This document shows, one piece after another, positions 1 through 8,170 of a stretch of 64,000 nucleotides of DNA. The first letter of the stretch is position 1. The number at the start of each line of letters is the position of its first letter. The translations under genes were made by a program, and so were the position numbers. Source of the stretch: Sphingorhabdus sp. EL138 (GTDB lineage: Bacteria > Pseudomonadota > Alphaproteobacteria > Sphingomonadales > Sphingomonadaceae); contig NZ_OGVD01000002.1 in NCBI RefSeq assembly GCF_900258045.1, positions 310,001 to 374,000 of the forward strand, given 5' to 3'. The notes under the pieces are model-generated. The model had not been told where the DNA came from, searched no databases, and saw only the letters and a list, made by a program, of their open reading frames with translations.

Positions 1-303
1 TGCATCTTCCGATGCGACGACAAAAACCGGTGCGCCAAACTTGATTTCGGTGGGCAGCTCTTCCGGTGCATCCTGTTTGGGGTCGAGCCATTCGAGCAGG
101 CCGATCATGCCGATCATGTCATGCTCGCATTTCAGGATGATCAGGCGGGTCTTGTCACCCTTTTTACCAGCAGCCAGTTGCGTGCCTGACAGGGTAAAAG
201 GGGTGTCCATCCATTTGGTCATGCCAAAGACGGTTTCATACCAGTTCGACGCGGCATCCCCGTCACGAACCATAAGGGTCGTACGTTTGATAATATCAGT
301 CAT
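1..303 (-). CDS. VOC/glyoxalase-superfamily protein, C-terminus beyond the window
   Basis: The frame reads from an ATG at 303 down to base 1 without a stop, giving 101 residues of an open-ended protein. It begins MTDIIKRTTLMVRDGDAA and continues with a beta-alpha-beta arrangement typical of the vicinal oxygen chelate fold (VxD near the start, then SNWYETVFGM). VOC proteins bind a divalent metal and act as lyases, isomerases, dioxygenases or binding proteins; the metal ligands cannot be judged from this fragment. Its ATG overlaps the TGA of the upstream DUF1330 gene as ATGA (300-303), so the two are translationally coupled and share the palindromic control site at 623. Substrate unknown. Confidence 0.75.
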   Translation of the reverse strand, partial: MTDIIKRTTLMVRDGDAASNWYETVFGMTKWMDTPFTLSGTQLAAGKKGDKTRLIILKCEHDMIGMIGLLEWLDPKQDAPEELPTEIKFGAPVFVVASEDA

Positions 304-602
304 GCGATTTTGGGACTTTCTATAACAAGGACCTGGCAATCGGCGATATCAGCGCGCAACTTCTTGGCTTCCTGATATTCCGGACTGTTCCAGAATTTAT
401 GAACGGCGGCTTTGTCGGGCCATTCTGAAATCACCATCGACGCGCCGTCGCCAAAATCGCCTTCCAGAAGCTCTGCTCCCGGGCCGCGCAAGACATAGCG
501 TCCGCCGAACTTCTCAACCAGAGCACCGGCAGCAGCGCCATAGCCCTTGATGAATTTGTCGCGATCTGAAATTTTCGCAGTAACGATCATATAGGCAGGC
601 AT
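300..602 (-). CDS. DUF1330 family protein
   Basis: A 100-residue protein with the small alpha/beta ferredoxin-like (dimeric alpha-beta barrel) pattern of DUF1330: it opens MPAYMIVTAKISDRDKF and carries the family-type stretch SEWPDKAAVHKFWNSPEY. Members are soluble and their reactions are mostly undefined; they often sit in catabolic clusters. The ATG at 602 is preceded by a GAAGGGGA ribosome-binding site and, 21 bases upstream of the start, by the palindrome TTGTCCGGACAA. The gene is therefore probably the first of its own transcription unit, followed by the overlapping VOC gene. Function beyond family is unknown. Confidence 0.8.
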   Translation of the reverse strand: MPAYMIVTAKISDRDKFIKGYGAAAGALVEKFGGRYVLRGPGAELLEGDFGDGASMVISEWPDKAAVHKFWNSPEYQEAKKLRADIADCQVLVIESPKIA

Positions 603-622
603 GGGTGAGTCCCCTTCAAAAG

Positions 623-634
623 TTGTCCGGACAA
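623..634. promoter_or_regulatory. Operator-like palindrome TTGTCCGGACAA upstream of the DUF1330/VOC unit
   Basis: Perfect 12-base palindrome between the nitrilase stop (674) and the DUF1330 start (602). It is identical to sites at 3012, 10532 and 12151. Its near edge is 21 bases before the start codon, as for the other members of the set. The form suits a dimeric repressor; the protein is not identified. Confidence 0.7.
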
Positions 635-673
635 ATTACGCAAGAGGCGGCTGATTGCAACCGCTATTTTACA

Positions 674-1825
674 CTATTTCGGCCACCTTGCCTTGTCGCG
701 TAAATAGCGCCCGGAATCCCGTGTGTCCTTGGGTTGATATTCGGCAAAAAGATTGGGACCATAGCGGGATCGATACTGCTCGAACACCGGCATGAACAGC
801 TCGCTATGAACAATCGGCTGGCGGTTACGCGCCCTGAAATTGGCGATCGGGATGCGCGCAGAAACCAGTGTTTCAAAAGCGGTCTCGGCGATATTCATGA
901 CATCGCCATCGGGCGCGTAAATGGCCGATCCACCACCGCCGGCATCAGCAAAATAGTAGGGGTTTTCCGGCGATGCGGCATTGTTCGCCACCGCTGTATA
1001 GACGCCATTGTAGAGGCTGGTTGCTTGCATATCGATGGGGTTGAAACCGCCCGTCGCGGTGCGCAGGATAATCTCTGCGCCTTTCATCGCAAAGGCCCGG
1101 AAGAGTTCCGGTTCGCGCTGTACCGAGCTAGTCGCAATATTACCGATCGGCGTACGTGTGACAGGGAGAACCGCGTCGGCTCCGTACATTTCGACATAGC
1201 GGTCCAGCACATCATAAATGGTGGTGGTAAACAGTTCGAAATCGCCCCCGAAAAAGCCCTTTATGTTGCGGGCCTTCCAGTGCTTGTCGACAATCTCACC
1301 TTTGCCATTCATGATTGTGGTGATGGACAGCAGGCTTTCCGGCCAGTCCCGATCGCGCACATAGGAGCCGAAAACGAGCCAGCAACCATATTCGCGGGCC
1401 TTGCTGGCGAGCATTTCCGTCTCTTCACCAGGTATCTCGATGGCCGCCTTTCGCGCGTCCTGGATATTCCACTTATGATAATAGCCGGTAATCGGAAATT
1501 CGTGAAAGAAGATCAGATCTTTCGGACCGGAAAAACCATTTGCAGCGTCGATCAGGTCCATCATATGCTGCACATTGGCGCGGCGGGTCTGCTTCAGGTT
1601 GCTGAGCTCGACCGGTACGACCCGCGCCTGGGCGACACCTAGCGAAATGATATCCTTGGCCAATGGCGCCGTTTCATAACGGCCATCTGGCGTGATGCTG
1701 ATCTTGTCCGGTCCGCCTTTCTTGGCGGCATGGGCGAAATCAGTCCAGCTTAATGCAGCTCCAGCCGCCAGACCCGCGCCCGCTGAAAAGAGGCTGCGCC
1801 GTGAAACACCATCCTTTTGGTCCAT
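674..1825 (-). CDS. Tat-exported nitrilase-superfamily protein with Ser at the nucleophile position
   Basis: 383 residues. The N-terminus has a twin-arginine signal (SRRSLFSAG at 8-16, then an Ala/Gly-rich stretch to about A34), so the protein is expected in the periplasm. The remainder matches the carbon-nitrogen hydrolase fold: Glu109 in FFHEFPITG and Lys184 in KHWKARN are the expected general base and lysine. The segment that normally holds the catalytic Cys reads GNIATSSVQREPELFRAF, with Ser233 aligned to Cys. The enzyme may be inactive, altered, or a carrier/binding protein. It lies 13 bases after the alpha/beta-hydrolase gene and is probably co-transcribed with it from the site at 2845. 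Confidence 0.8.
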   Translation of the reverse strand: MDQKDGVSRRSLFSAGAGLAAGAALSWTDFAHAAKKGGPDKISITPDGRYETAPLAKDIISLGVAQARVVPVELSNLKQTRRANVQHMMDLIDAANGFSGPKDLIFFHEFPITGYYHKWNIQDARKAAIEIPGEETEMLASKAREYGCWLVFGSYVRDRDWPESLLSITTIMNGKGEIVDKHWKARNIKGFFGGDFELFTTTIYDVLDRYVEMYGADAVLPVTRTPIGNIATSSVQREPELFRAFAMKGAEIILRTATGGFNPIDMQATSLYNGVYTAVANNAASPENPYYFADAGGGGSAIYAPDGDVMNIAETAFETLVSARIPIANFRARNRQPIVHSELFMPVFEQYRSRYGPNLFAEYQPKDTRDSGRYLRDKARWPK

Positions 1826-1838
1826 GATAAAATTCCTC

Positions 1839-2792
1839 TCATTTCTCGCTCATATTGGGGGGATCATTGTCCAGGAACGGACGGATGACCGTGACATATT
1901 TTTGCGATGCGAGATCAAAGCCGCCCAAGGTGACGCCGTTGATATGTATTAGCGTGGCTTGCGGGAACAAGGGCAAGGCTGCCTCTGTCTCTTGTTTGAG
2001 GCTACCGTCATTGGTGATCAGCAGGACAGGCTGCTCGACGTTCGGGAAACGCTCTTCGGCAGGATAGGTGAAGACGCCGTGATAGGCTTCCCAACAATGC
2101 GGATAACATTGCATCATGTCACCGAAATGCTCCTGCGCGCGCTCCAGGGACAGACCAGCTTTGGTCGCTGCTTTGGCAAAATCCCATTTTTTGGCGAGAT
2201 GAGAGCCGTCGGACGCAACTTGTTCGGGCTTGGCGTTGGCTTGATAGGCCTTTTTGCGCTCAGCGCCGGTGAAGAAGGGCAGGCCGGGTAGGACCAGCCT
2301 GCGGACGAGGCCAGGATGCTGGATGGCAAGCTCTGCCGCGATCAGGGTGCCTGTGTGATAACCGAGTAGATCAACCGGCTGTCCCTTTTTGCCGCCATAT
2401 CCCATCGCCTTGAGGACGGTCGCTGCAGATCCGGCATAGCCATTAATGGATTGCAACTCCTTTGGCCGATCCGAATCGCCATAGCCGGGTGTATCAATGG
2501 CGATGACTGTTCGATCGCTTGCCATGCGCCGCATGAACTTGAGGAAATAATCACTGGAATAAGGTGTGGGGTGGAATAGCACTAGCGGGGGTTTTGGGGA
2601 TTCGGTCTCGGGGCGTGCGATGCGCACATGGACCTGGCCGAACGGTCCAGCGATAAAGTCGCGTTCGATTTTTGCTGTGGAGATTTCTGCCTTGGCGGGC
2701 GGTTGCGACGCGGCGATGCCCTGAGTTGCAGCAAAAAAAAGCACGGATATCATAACGCAGACCAGAAAAACGCAAGTTTGATAGAGCCGCAT
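1839..2792 (-). CDS. Secreted alpha/beta-hydrolase-fold protein with His in the nucleophile elbow
   Basis: 317 residues with a clear Sec signal peptide (MRLYQTCVFLVCVMISVLFF, cleavage near AQ/AAS around residue 28). The fold is recognisable from the oxyanion region VLFHPTPYS (71-79), the DTPGYGDSD loop (100-108) and the elbow DLLGYHTGTLIAAELA. The canonical GxSxG is replaced by GYHTG (144-148), so His146 stands where Ser is expected, and the C-terminal catalytic His region reads NGVTLGGFDL with no His. A normal esterase mechanism is therefore unlikely. A strong AAGGAGG site precedes ATG 2792. It heads the operon with the nitrilase-like gene, transcribed away from the TonB receptors. Confidence 0.75.
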   Translation of the reverse strand: MRLYQTCVFLVCVMISVLFFAATQGIAASQPPAKAEISTAKIERDFIAGPFGQVHVRIARPETESPKPPLVLFHPTPYSSDYFLKFMRRMASDRTVIAIDTPGYGDSDRPKELQSINGYAGSAATVLKAMGYGGKKGQPVDLLGYHTGTLIAAELAIQHPGLVRRLVLPGLPFFTGAERKKAYQANAKPEQVASDGSHLAKKWDFAKAATKAGLSLERAQEHFGDMMQCYPHCWEAYHGVFTYPAEERFPNVEQPVLLITNDGSLKQETEAALPLFPQATLIHINGVTLGGFDLASQKYVTVIRPFLDNDPPNMSEK

Positions 2793-2844
2793 GAAAGACC
2801 TCCTTCCCGATTATTTTAGCATAGATGGTCAGAATGCAAGCAAA

Positions 2845-2856
2845 ATGTCCGGACAA
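2845..2856. promoter_or_regulatory. Operator-like palindrome ATGTCCGGACAA (core TGTCCGGACA)
   Basis: One-base variant of the TTGTCCGGACAA site, 53 bases upstream of the alpha/beta-hydrolase start at 2792. It is one of three copies in the divergent intergenic region 2793-3046, and the only one of the set that is not within about 25 bases of a start codon. Confidence 0.6.
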
Positions 2857-2960
2857 ATTATATCCACAGAAAATGACTGAAATCTAACATATTTTGAGCA
2901 TTTCAGACTTAAGAGTGATATTTTTGCGACAGTTTTTGCATACAGTTCGCATTATTATAA

Positions 2961-2978
2961 AATTTGTCTGGACAAATT
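2961..2978. promoter_or_regulatory. Operator-like palindrome AATTTGTCTGGACAAATT
   Basis: Two 8-base arms (AATTTGTC / GACAAATT) around a TG centre; one centre base departs from the CCGG consensus. It lies 48 bases left of the perfect copy at 3012, upstream of the first TonB receptor, so two copies may be bound together. Confidence 0.6.
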
Positions 2979-3009
2979 TGACTGACAGTGGAAACTAACG
3001 ATTGGAGAT

Positions 3010-3025
3010 AATTGTCCGGACAATT
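3010..3025. promoter_or_regulatory. Operator-like palindrome AATTGTCCGGACAATT
   Basis: Perfect 16-base palindrome whose 12-base core (3012-3023) ends 24 bases before the ATG of the first TonB receptor at 3047 and just upstream of its GGGAGA ribosome-binding site. Confidence 0.7.
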
Positions 3026-3046
3026 GGACATCAGGGAGAAGCTATA

Positions 3047-5476
3047 ATGAAAACCGTACTTAAAGGCCTTTTGCTGGCTGCTACAGCGGCAACCCCGACA
3101 CATGTACTTGCGCAGGACGTCGGACAGCAAGATGCCGTAGAATCCGATAATGTTATCGTGGTTACTGCTCGTAAGAGAGAAGAAAGCCTGCAAACGATCC
3201 CTGTTGCAGTTAGCGTTTTTGGTGAAGATCTGATCGATGATGCAAATATTTCTGGATTGGAGCAAATCTCTGACTTCACTCCTGGCTTTCAGTTGCAATC
3301 TGCATTTGGTCGCGACGCTGATCGCCCCGTCATTCGTGGCACATCGAACATTTTGATTTCTGAAGGCAAGGTCGGTTTCTTTATTGATGGCGTGCCATTT
3401 GTAGGTGCCTCGACTGCGCTCGACCTGGAAAATTATCGCCGGGTAGAAGTGATCAAAGGTCCGCAAAGTGCGGTCTTTGGTCGCGGTACGCTCTCTGGCG
3501 CCATAAACTATGTGTCCAAGCAGCCCGATGATGAGCTGACCGTTGATTTTGAGCTAACTGCTGCGACCCATGATGACTATGACATTTTTGGCCGTGTCGC
3601 CGGGCCCATTGGTGACGGATTGAGTGGCTTTGTGTCCGGAAAATATAACAGCTTCGGTGGCGACTATACCAATTCTGTCACTGGCAACAGTCTGGGTCAG
3701 GAAACTCTCACAATTTCTGCGGGACTCAACTACCAAAGCGAAGGTTTTGAGGCCAGTGTCATATATCTTCGGACTGAAGACGATGATGATCATTATGCAA
3801 TCGGACTTCAGGACTCCAGCTTCAACAATGTCTTTACCGCAGGCAGTCGGGGATATTTTCAAGGTGAAGTGGAGTTAAGAGAACCCATTGGTCTGAACAC
3901 AGATGAATTGATTGAACCAGGATTAAACAGGAAGGCAAATCGCTTCATTGCAACGGCAACAGCGGAGCTGGGCGATTCTGGTTACACGGCGACAGCCTTG
4001 TTCGGTTATACGGATATTACCGAGCGAACCGGTACTGACCAGACATTCAACGATCAGACAGCCCTATTCATCAGCTCGCCATTTGTTTGCGCGAATTTCA
4101 TACCGGATTGTGCTTTTGGTGTGTCGCCCTTTAATACTGATTCCGAGATCGAGCGTACTGCAATTTCGGCGGAGCTGCGATTTGCCTCGCCCCAGGACAA
4201 GGCGATCCGTGTCGAAATTGGCGGCTTCTTTTTTGACGATAAGACCAATGGCACCGATTACGGCCGTAAGCAGACTGAATTTGGTTTTGATTCTATCTCG
4301 GAAACAGATGTTACGACGAACCTGGCGGCATTTGGTTCCATCGAGTTTGACGTTACGGACCGTTTAACGATCGGCGGCGAGCTCCGCATTGCAAGAGAAG
4401 AAATCGGCACGCGGCCTGGAGCTTCCTATCGGCTCGGCGATTTGTTCGCAGGTGTTGCAGATCCTGATCGGATCATTGCAGGGGACGGCGCTGTCCGGAA
4501 TGCAACGTTCAAGTCTGTTCTTCCCCGGATTACCGTAGATTATCAAGCTAATGACAATTTGTTGGTTTATGCCAAATATTCGGAAGGTAACTCTCCGGGC
4601 GGTTTCAACTCCACTGACGCGCCTACGACTACTTTTGGGGAGGAAAGCCTGAAAAACTACGAGGTTGGCATCAAGTCCGAACCTTTGGACGGCCTGCGCA
4701 TAAACTTGGCGGGCTTCTTTATTGACTATAGCGATCAGGTGCTGACGAGCACGTTCACGACCGGAGCTGGCGGAGTGAATTCCTTCAGCGACAATATCGG
4801 AGACACAGAAATTTACGGCTTGGAGTTGGATGCCTCGTGGCGAGTAACCGATTTTCTTACGCTGTCAGGAACATACGCCTATATTGATGCTGAAGTTACA
4901 AATGGTGTCAGCACCGACCAGGCTATTTTGCTGGGCGGGACAACGGGCACAGGAACGGTCGCTGATCCTAATAATCCTGGTGCAACTCTGGTAACAACAG
5001 ATGGCTGCACCAATCCAGCGGCGATTCTGGATGCCGGGCAAGTTCTTGGCGACGGCACTCTGACGACGGGCCCAACGCCTTGTGCCACTTTTGCCGATGT
5101 ATCCGGTCAAGCTCCTCCATTGGTATCCAAACATCAAGCCACGTTCAGCGCAGCTTTGGATGTTCCTGTTGGAGACAGTGGCTGGGACGTTTTTGCGCGC
5201 GGCGATCTAATCTATCGATCTTCCTTCTTTGCACAAATTCATAATCTGGCGGAAACGGGAGACTCTACCAAAGCCAATTTTTCTCTGGGTGTTCGGAAGG
5301 ATAATCTGTCTCTCAGGTTTTGGGTCAAGAATGCTTTCCAAGATAAAACACCACGCGGCATTTTGCGTTATGTCGATTTTTCCGCTCCGACGCTCAATGG
5401 TGTTCGGCAACGTGCCTTTGCAATTACCCCGCCTGAGAGACGGCAGTTCGGCGTGACTCTAAGCGGGTCTTTCTGA
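3047..5476 (+). CDS. TonB-dependent outer-membrane receptor (first of a tandem pair)
   Basis: 809 residues from ATG 3047, chosen because GGGAGA precedes it and because it begins a proper signal peptide (MKTVLKGLLLAATAATPTH, cleavage after LAQ at 23); the longer TTG-started reading would run through the operator. A TonB-box-like segment NVIVVTARKREE (35-46) is followed by a plug domain (GTSNILISEGKVGFFIDGV; RRVEVIKGPQSAVFGRG) and a barrel that ends in a terminal Phe. Such receptors import bulky substrates across the outer membrane using TonB energy. It belongs with the downstream paralogue; both are richer in A/T than the catabolic genes further right. Substrate not identifiable; the context suggests a hydrophobic organic compound. 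Confidence 0.92.
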   Translation: MKTVLKGLLLAATAATPTHVLAQDVGQQDAVESDNVIVVTARKREESLQTIPVAVSVFGEDLIDDANISGLEQISDFTPGFQLQSAFGRDADRPVIRGTSNILISEGKVGFFIDGVPFVGASTALDLENYRRVEVIKGPQSAVFGRGTLSGAINYVSKQPDDELTVDFELTAATHDDYDIFGRVAGPIGDGLSGFVSGKYNSFGGDYTNSVTGNSLGQETLTISAGLNYQSEGFEASVIYLRTEDDDDHYAIGLQDSSFNNVFTAGSRGYFQGEVELREPIGLNTDELIEPGLNRKANRFIATATAELGDSGYTATALFGYTDITERTGTDQTFNDQTALFISSPFVCANFIPDCAFGVSPFNTDSEIERTAISAELRFASPQDKAIRVEIGGFFFDDKTNGTDYGRKQTEFGFDSISETDVTTNLAAFGSIEFDVTDRLTIGGELRIAREEIGTRPGASYRLGDLFAGVADPDRIIAGDGAVRNATFKSVLPRITVDYQANDNLLVYAKYSEGNSPGGFNSTDAPTTTFGEESLKNYEVGIKSEPLDGLRINLAGFFIDYSDQVLTSTFTTGAGGVNSFSDNIGDTEIYGLELDASWRVTDFLTLSGTYAYIDAEVTNGVSTDQAILLGGTTGTGTVADPNNPGATLVTTDGCTNPAAILDAGQVLGDGTLTTGPTPCATFADVSGQAPPLVSKHQATFSAALDVPVGDSGWDVFARGDLIYRSSFFAQIHNLAETGDSTKANFSLGVRKDNLSLRFWVKNAFQDKTPRGILRYVDFSAPTLNGVRQRAFAITPPERRQFGVTLSGSF

Positions 5477-5556
5477 TTGCATGTTTGTCTAATGCGAGTG
5501 GATGGAAAATACTTATAATTTTTGGTCAAAAAAACCGGACGATGATGCAGAAATTA

Positions 5557-5568
5557 TGGTCCAGACAA
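5557..5568. promoter_or_regulatory. Degenerate operator-like site TGGTCCAGACAA
   Basis: Matches TTGTCCGGACAA at 10 of 12 positions and ends 24 bases before the ATG of the second TonB receptor (5592), exactly the spacing seen for the first receptor. The spacing is the main support; the sequence match alone would be weak. Confidence 0.45.
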
Positions 5569-5591
5569 ATAAATCAAGGGGAGATGTGGGG

Positions 5592-8081
5592 ATGCGATTA
5601 ATATTAAAGGCTGCGCTATTATCGGCGACGATTTTAGGCAGTTCACCCGTTTACGCACAAGATACGGCTGATGAAGGTGTTGATGATAATTCCAATGTGA
5701 TCATCGTTACGGCGCGTAAGAAAGAAGAGACACTGTTGGACGCGCCTTTGGCGGTTACCGTAATCGGTGAAACGGAGCTTGAAGGCGCTGGTTTCCAGGA
5801 TATTACAGAAGTCACCAAGGCGGCACCGGGCGCTTTTGTTGAACCCTTTGGTGATAATACCAACGGCACGGCGCGCATTAACTCAACGCCACGGTTTCGC
5901 GGCATTACGTTGATCAGCGGCAACCGCTTGCAACAGACAGCAACGGTATTTCTGGATGGCGTATTCCTCAGCGGCGGTGCGCAGACCATTGGTATCAATG
6001 AATTGCAACGCGTGGAAATTATCAAAGGTCCGCAATCGGCTTTGTTTGGCCGCAACACTTTTGCTGGTGCGATCAACTATGTGACCAAGGATCCCAGCGA
6101 CGAGTTCCAGGTTGATCTGAGCGTCACGGCGGCCACCCGGGATGAATATAATTTCGCGGCAGGGGTAGAAGGTCCGATTACAGACGGCCTGTCTTTCCGC
6201 TTGAGCGGTAATTATGATACGAAAGACGGCCATTTTGACAATATTGCTGTTCCTGGCCAACGCCTGGGTGACGAATCACAATGGTCGATCGCCGGCACGT
6301 TGCTGATCGAACCAAGCGATGGCATCCGCCTCAAATTGAGAGGGTCCTATCAGGAAATTGATGATGGCCCTGCCGCTTCTGTTTTGTACTTTGGTACCAG
6401 TCAGCATAATTTCGGGGGTTTTCAGTTCGTCAATGGCATTGCCGATCAAACGGACTCGGTCGTGCCTTCACCGGGCGGTGGTCGCGGCGAATCGGTCTTC
6501 CGCGGACGGATTACGGAACCTCCTGCTGATCGCATCGGACTGAACACAGCTCCGGAAAACCTTCAGGCATTTCTCGGTTTTTTGAATGATGGGCGTTCCG
6601 ATCCCAGTGACGCGATATTTGATTTCAAATATAATCCGACGACGGTGGATGATTTCGGTTTGAACCTTGATTCATTGCGTCTGAGCGCAATTGGATCTGC
6701 GGACCTGACTGACAATATCGAGTTCAGTTTTCTGGCGGGATATAACAAGGAAAGATTTGGTTTTTACACAGATTTTGATTCAACTCCCGACAATAGTTTC
6801 ACGAGCTTTACCGCACGTGAAACAGAAGATGTGACGGTTGAAGGGCGCCTGTCGGCATCTTTGTTTGATGATAGCTTGAATCTCTCTGCCGGAGCGAGCT
6901 ACGTCAAAATCGATATTGATGAGCTGGGCGGAACGGCGAGTTTTTTTGGTCCGTCGATCTTCTTTGGTGACATTTTCCGGTCTGATCCCTTTGTGTCGGG
7001 TGCTGAAACTCTGGGCTTTTTTGGTTCGCTAGATTACCAAATTACGGACCAGATATCGATCACGCTCGAGGGCCGTTTCCAGAAAGACGAATTCAGCAAT
7101 CCCGAGGTAAATGACGGTCTGGCGACGCCCATCTCGCCTGGGGAAATTAACAGCTTCCTGCCGCGCGGAACGTTGCGATATCAGCCGTCAAATTACACGA
7201 CATTCTATGCAACCTACAGCGAAGGCAACTTGCCAGGCGGCTTCAATCCACAGATCGCTGGACTGGATGCACAGCAACTGGCCGAACTGGCCGCTTTGGC
7301 ACCCGATGCCAGGGTGCTTTTTGGCGAAGAACAGCTGACCAACTATGAATTCGGATGGAAGCAACAACATCCTAGCGGTATCTTTGCTTTCAACCTTGCC
7401 GCCTTTTACATGAAACGGAGCGACGAAATTTTCAGCTCCATTGAGGTGATAACCGACACGGATCCGGGAGCGCCCAATCCGGTTCGTACGGTCAACTTCA
7501 CGTCGAACGGGGCGAGCACCAATATCTACGGTGTCGAGTTTGATGCGACAGTGAACGTCAGTGAAAACCTGTCCATGCAGGGCTCTTTTGCCTATATTGA
7601 TGCGAAGATTTCATCCTTTCCTGCCGACGGTGGAACCGGAGATTTTGGTGATATCTTTGGCCCCAATGCAGATATTTCCGGACAACGGGCACCGCGCTTC
7701 CCACCTTTGACGCTCTCATTGGGCGCAACCTATGAGGATGATTTCAATGGTTTTGGCGGCTTTTTCGATAGCTGGTATTTGCGCAGCGACCTTTATTTTA
7801 CGGGCGACTATTTTGACAGCAATGCCAATGTCGCCGAGGTCGAGGAAGCAACGGATGTCAATCTTCGCCTGGGCCTGACGGGCCAGAATGCGGGTATCGA
7901 ATTTTTCGTCACCAATCTTCTGAACGAAGACGCCCCGACAACGGCCTTCAACTTTGCGGATACAAGCTTTGGTACCCGTGCACTTCCCGGCGGGTTCTTC
8001 AACTTTGGCCGCGAAGGCGACCGTGTTGGCCTGCGTGACAAGCGGCAATTTGGCATCAAGTTGAAATATACGTTCAACTAG
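5592..8081 (+). CDS. TonB-dependent outer-membrane receptor (second of a tandem pair)
   Basis: 829 residues from ATG 5592; AAGGGGAG precedes it and the protein then starts with a signal peptide (MRLILKAALLSATILGSS, cleavage after YAQ at 23). An upstream in-frame ATG at 5502 would add 30 hydrophilic residues ahead of the signal and span the operator, so it was not used. TonB box NVIIVTARKKEE (35-46), plug motif QRVEIIKGPQSALFGRN, then a long beta-barrel with Asp/Gly/Phe-rich loops. It is clearly related to the preceding receptor by layout and N-terminal sequence. The 115-base gap contains its own weak control site, so the pair may be independently expressed. It is followed by a rho-independent terminator at 8101. 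Confidence 0.92.
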   Translation: MRLILKAALLSATILGSSPVYAQDTADEGVDDNSNVIIVTARKKEETLLDAPLAVTVIGETELEGAGFQDITEVTKAAPGAFVEPFGDNTNGTARINSTPRFRGITLISGNRLQQTATVFLDGVFLSGGAQTIGINELQRVEIIKGPQSALFGRNTFAGAINYVTKDPSDEFQVDLSVTAATRDEYNFAAGVEGPITDGLSFRLSGNYDTKDGHFDNIAVPGQRLGDESQWSIAGTLLIEPSDGIRLKLRGSYQEIDDGPAASVLYFGTSQHNFGGFQFVNGIADQTDSVVPSPGGGRGESVFRGRITEPPADRIGLNTAPENLQAFLGFLNDGRSDPSDAIFDFKYNPTTVDDFGLNLDSLRLSAIGSADLTDNIEFSFLAGYNKERFGFYTDFDSTPDNSFTSFTARETEDVTVEGRLSASLFDDSLNLSAGASYVKIDIDELGGTASFFGPSIFFGDIFRSDPFVSGAETLGFFGSLDYQITDQISITLEGRFQKDEFSNPEVNDGLATPISPGEINSFLPRGTLRYQPSNYTTFYATYSEGNLPGGFNPQIAGLDAQQLAELAALAPDARVLFGEEQLTNYEFGWKQQHPSGIFAFNLAAFYMKRSDEIFSSIEVITDTDPGAPNPVRTVNFTSNGASTNIYGVEFDATVNVSENLSMQGSFAYIDAKISSFPADGGTGDFGDIFGPNADISGQRAPRFPPLTLSLGATYEDDFNGFGGFFDSWYLRSDLYFTGDYFDSNANVAEVEEATDVNLRLGLTGQNAGIEFFVTNLLNEDAPTTAFNFADTSFGTRALPGGFFNFGREGDRVGLRDKRQFGIKLKYTFN

Positions 8082-8100
8082 ACTGGCAACGTCCATAGAT

Positions 8101-8134
8101 AAAAAAGGCGTCTCTCAGGAGGCGCCTTTTTTTG
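8101..8134 (+). terminator. Rho-independent terminator after the second TonB receptor
   Basis: A GGCGTCTC / GAGGCGCC stem (one G-U pair) flanked by an A-run on the left and a run of seven T on the right, 20 bases after the receptor stop. The A-run makes it potentially bidirectional for the convergent gene at 8171. Confidence 0.8.
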
Positions 8135-8170
8135 ATATTTGCGGTGCGGATAGAATATAGCGCGCTTCCC

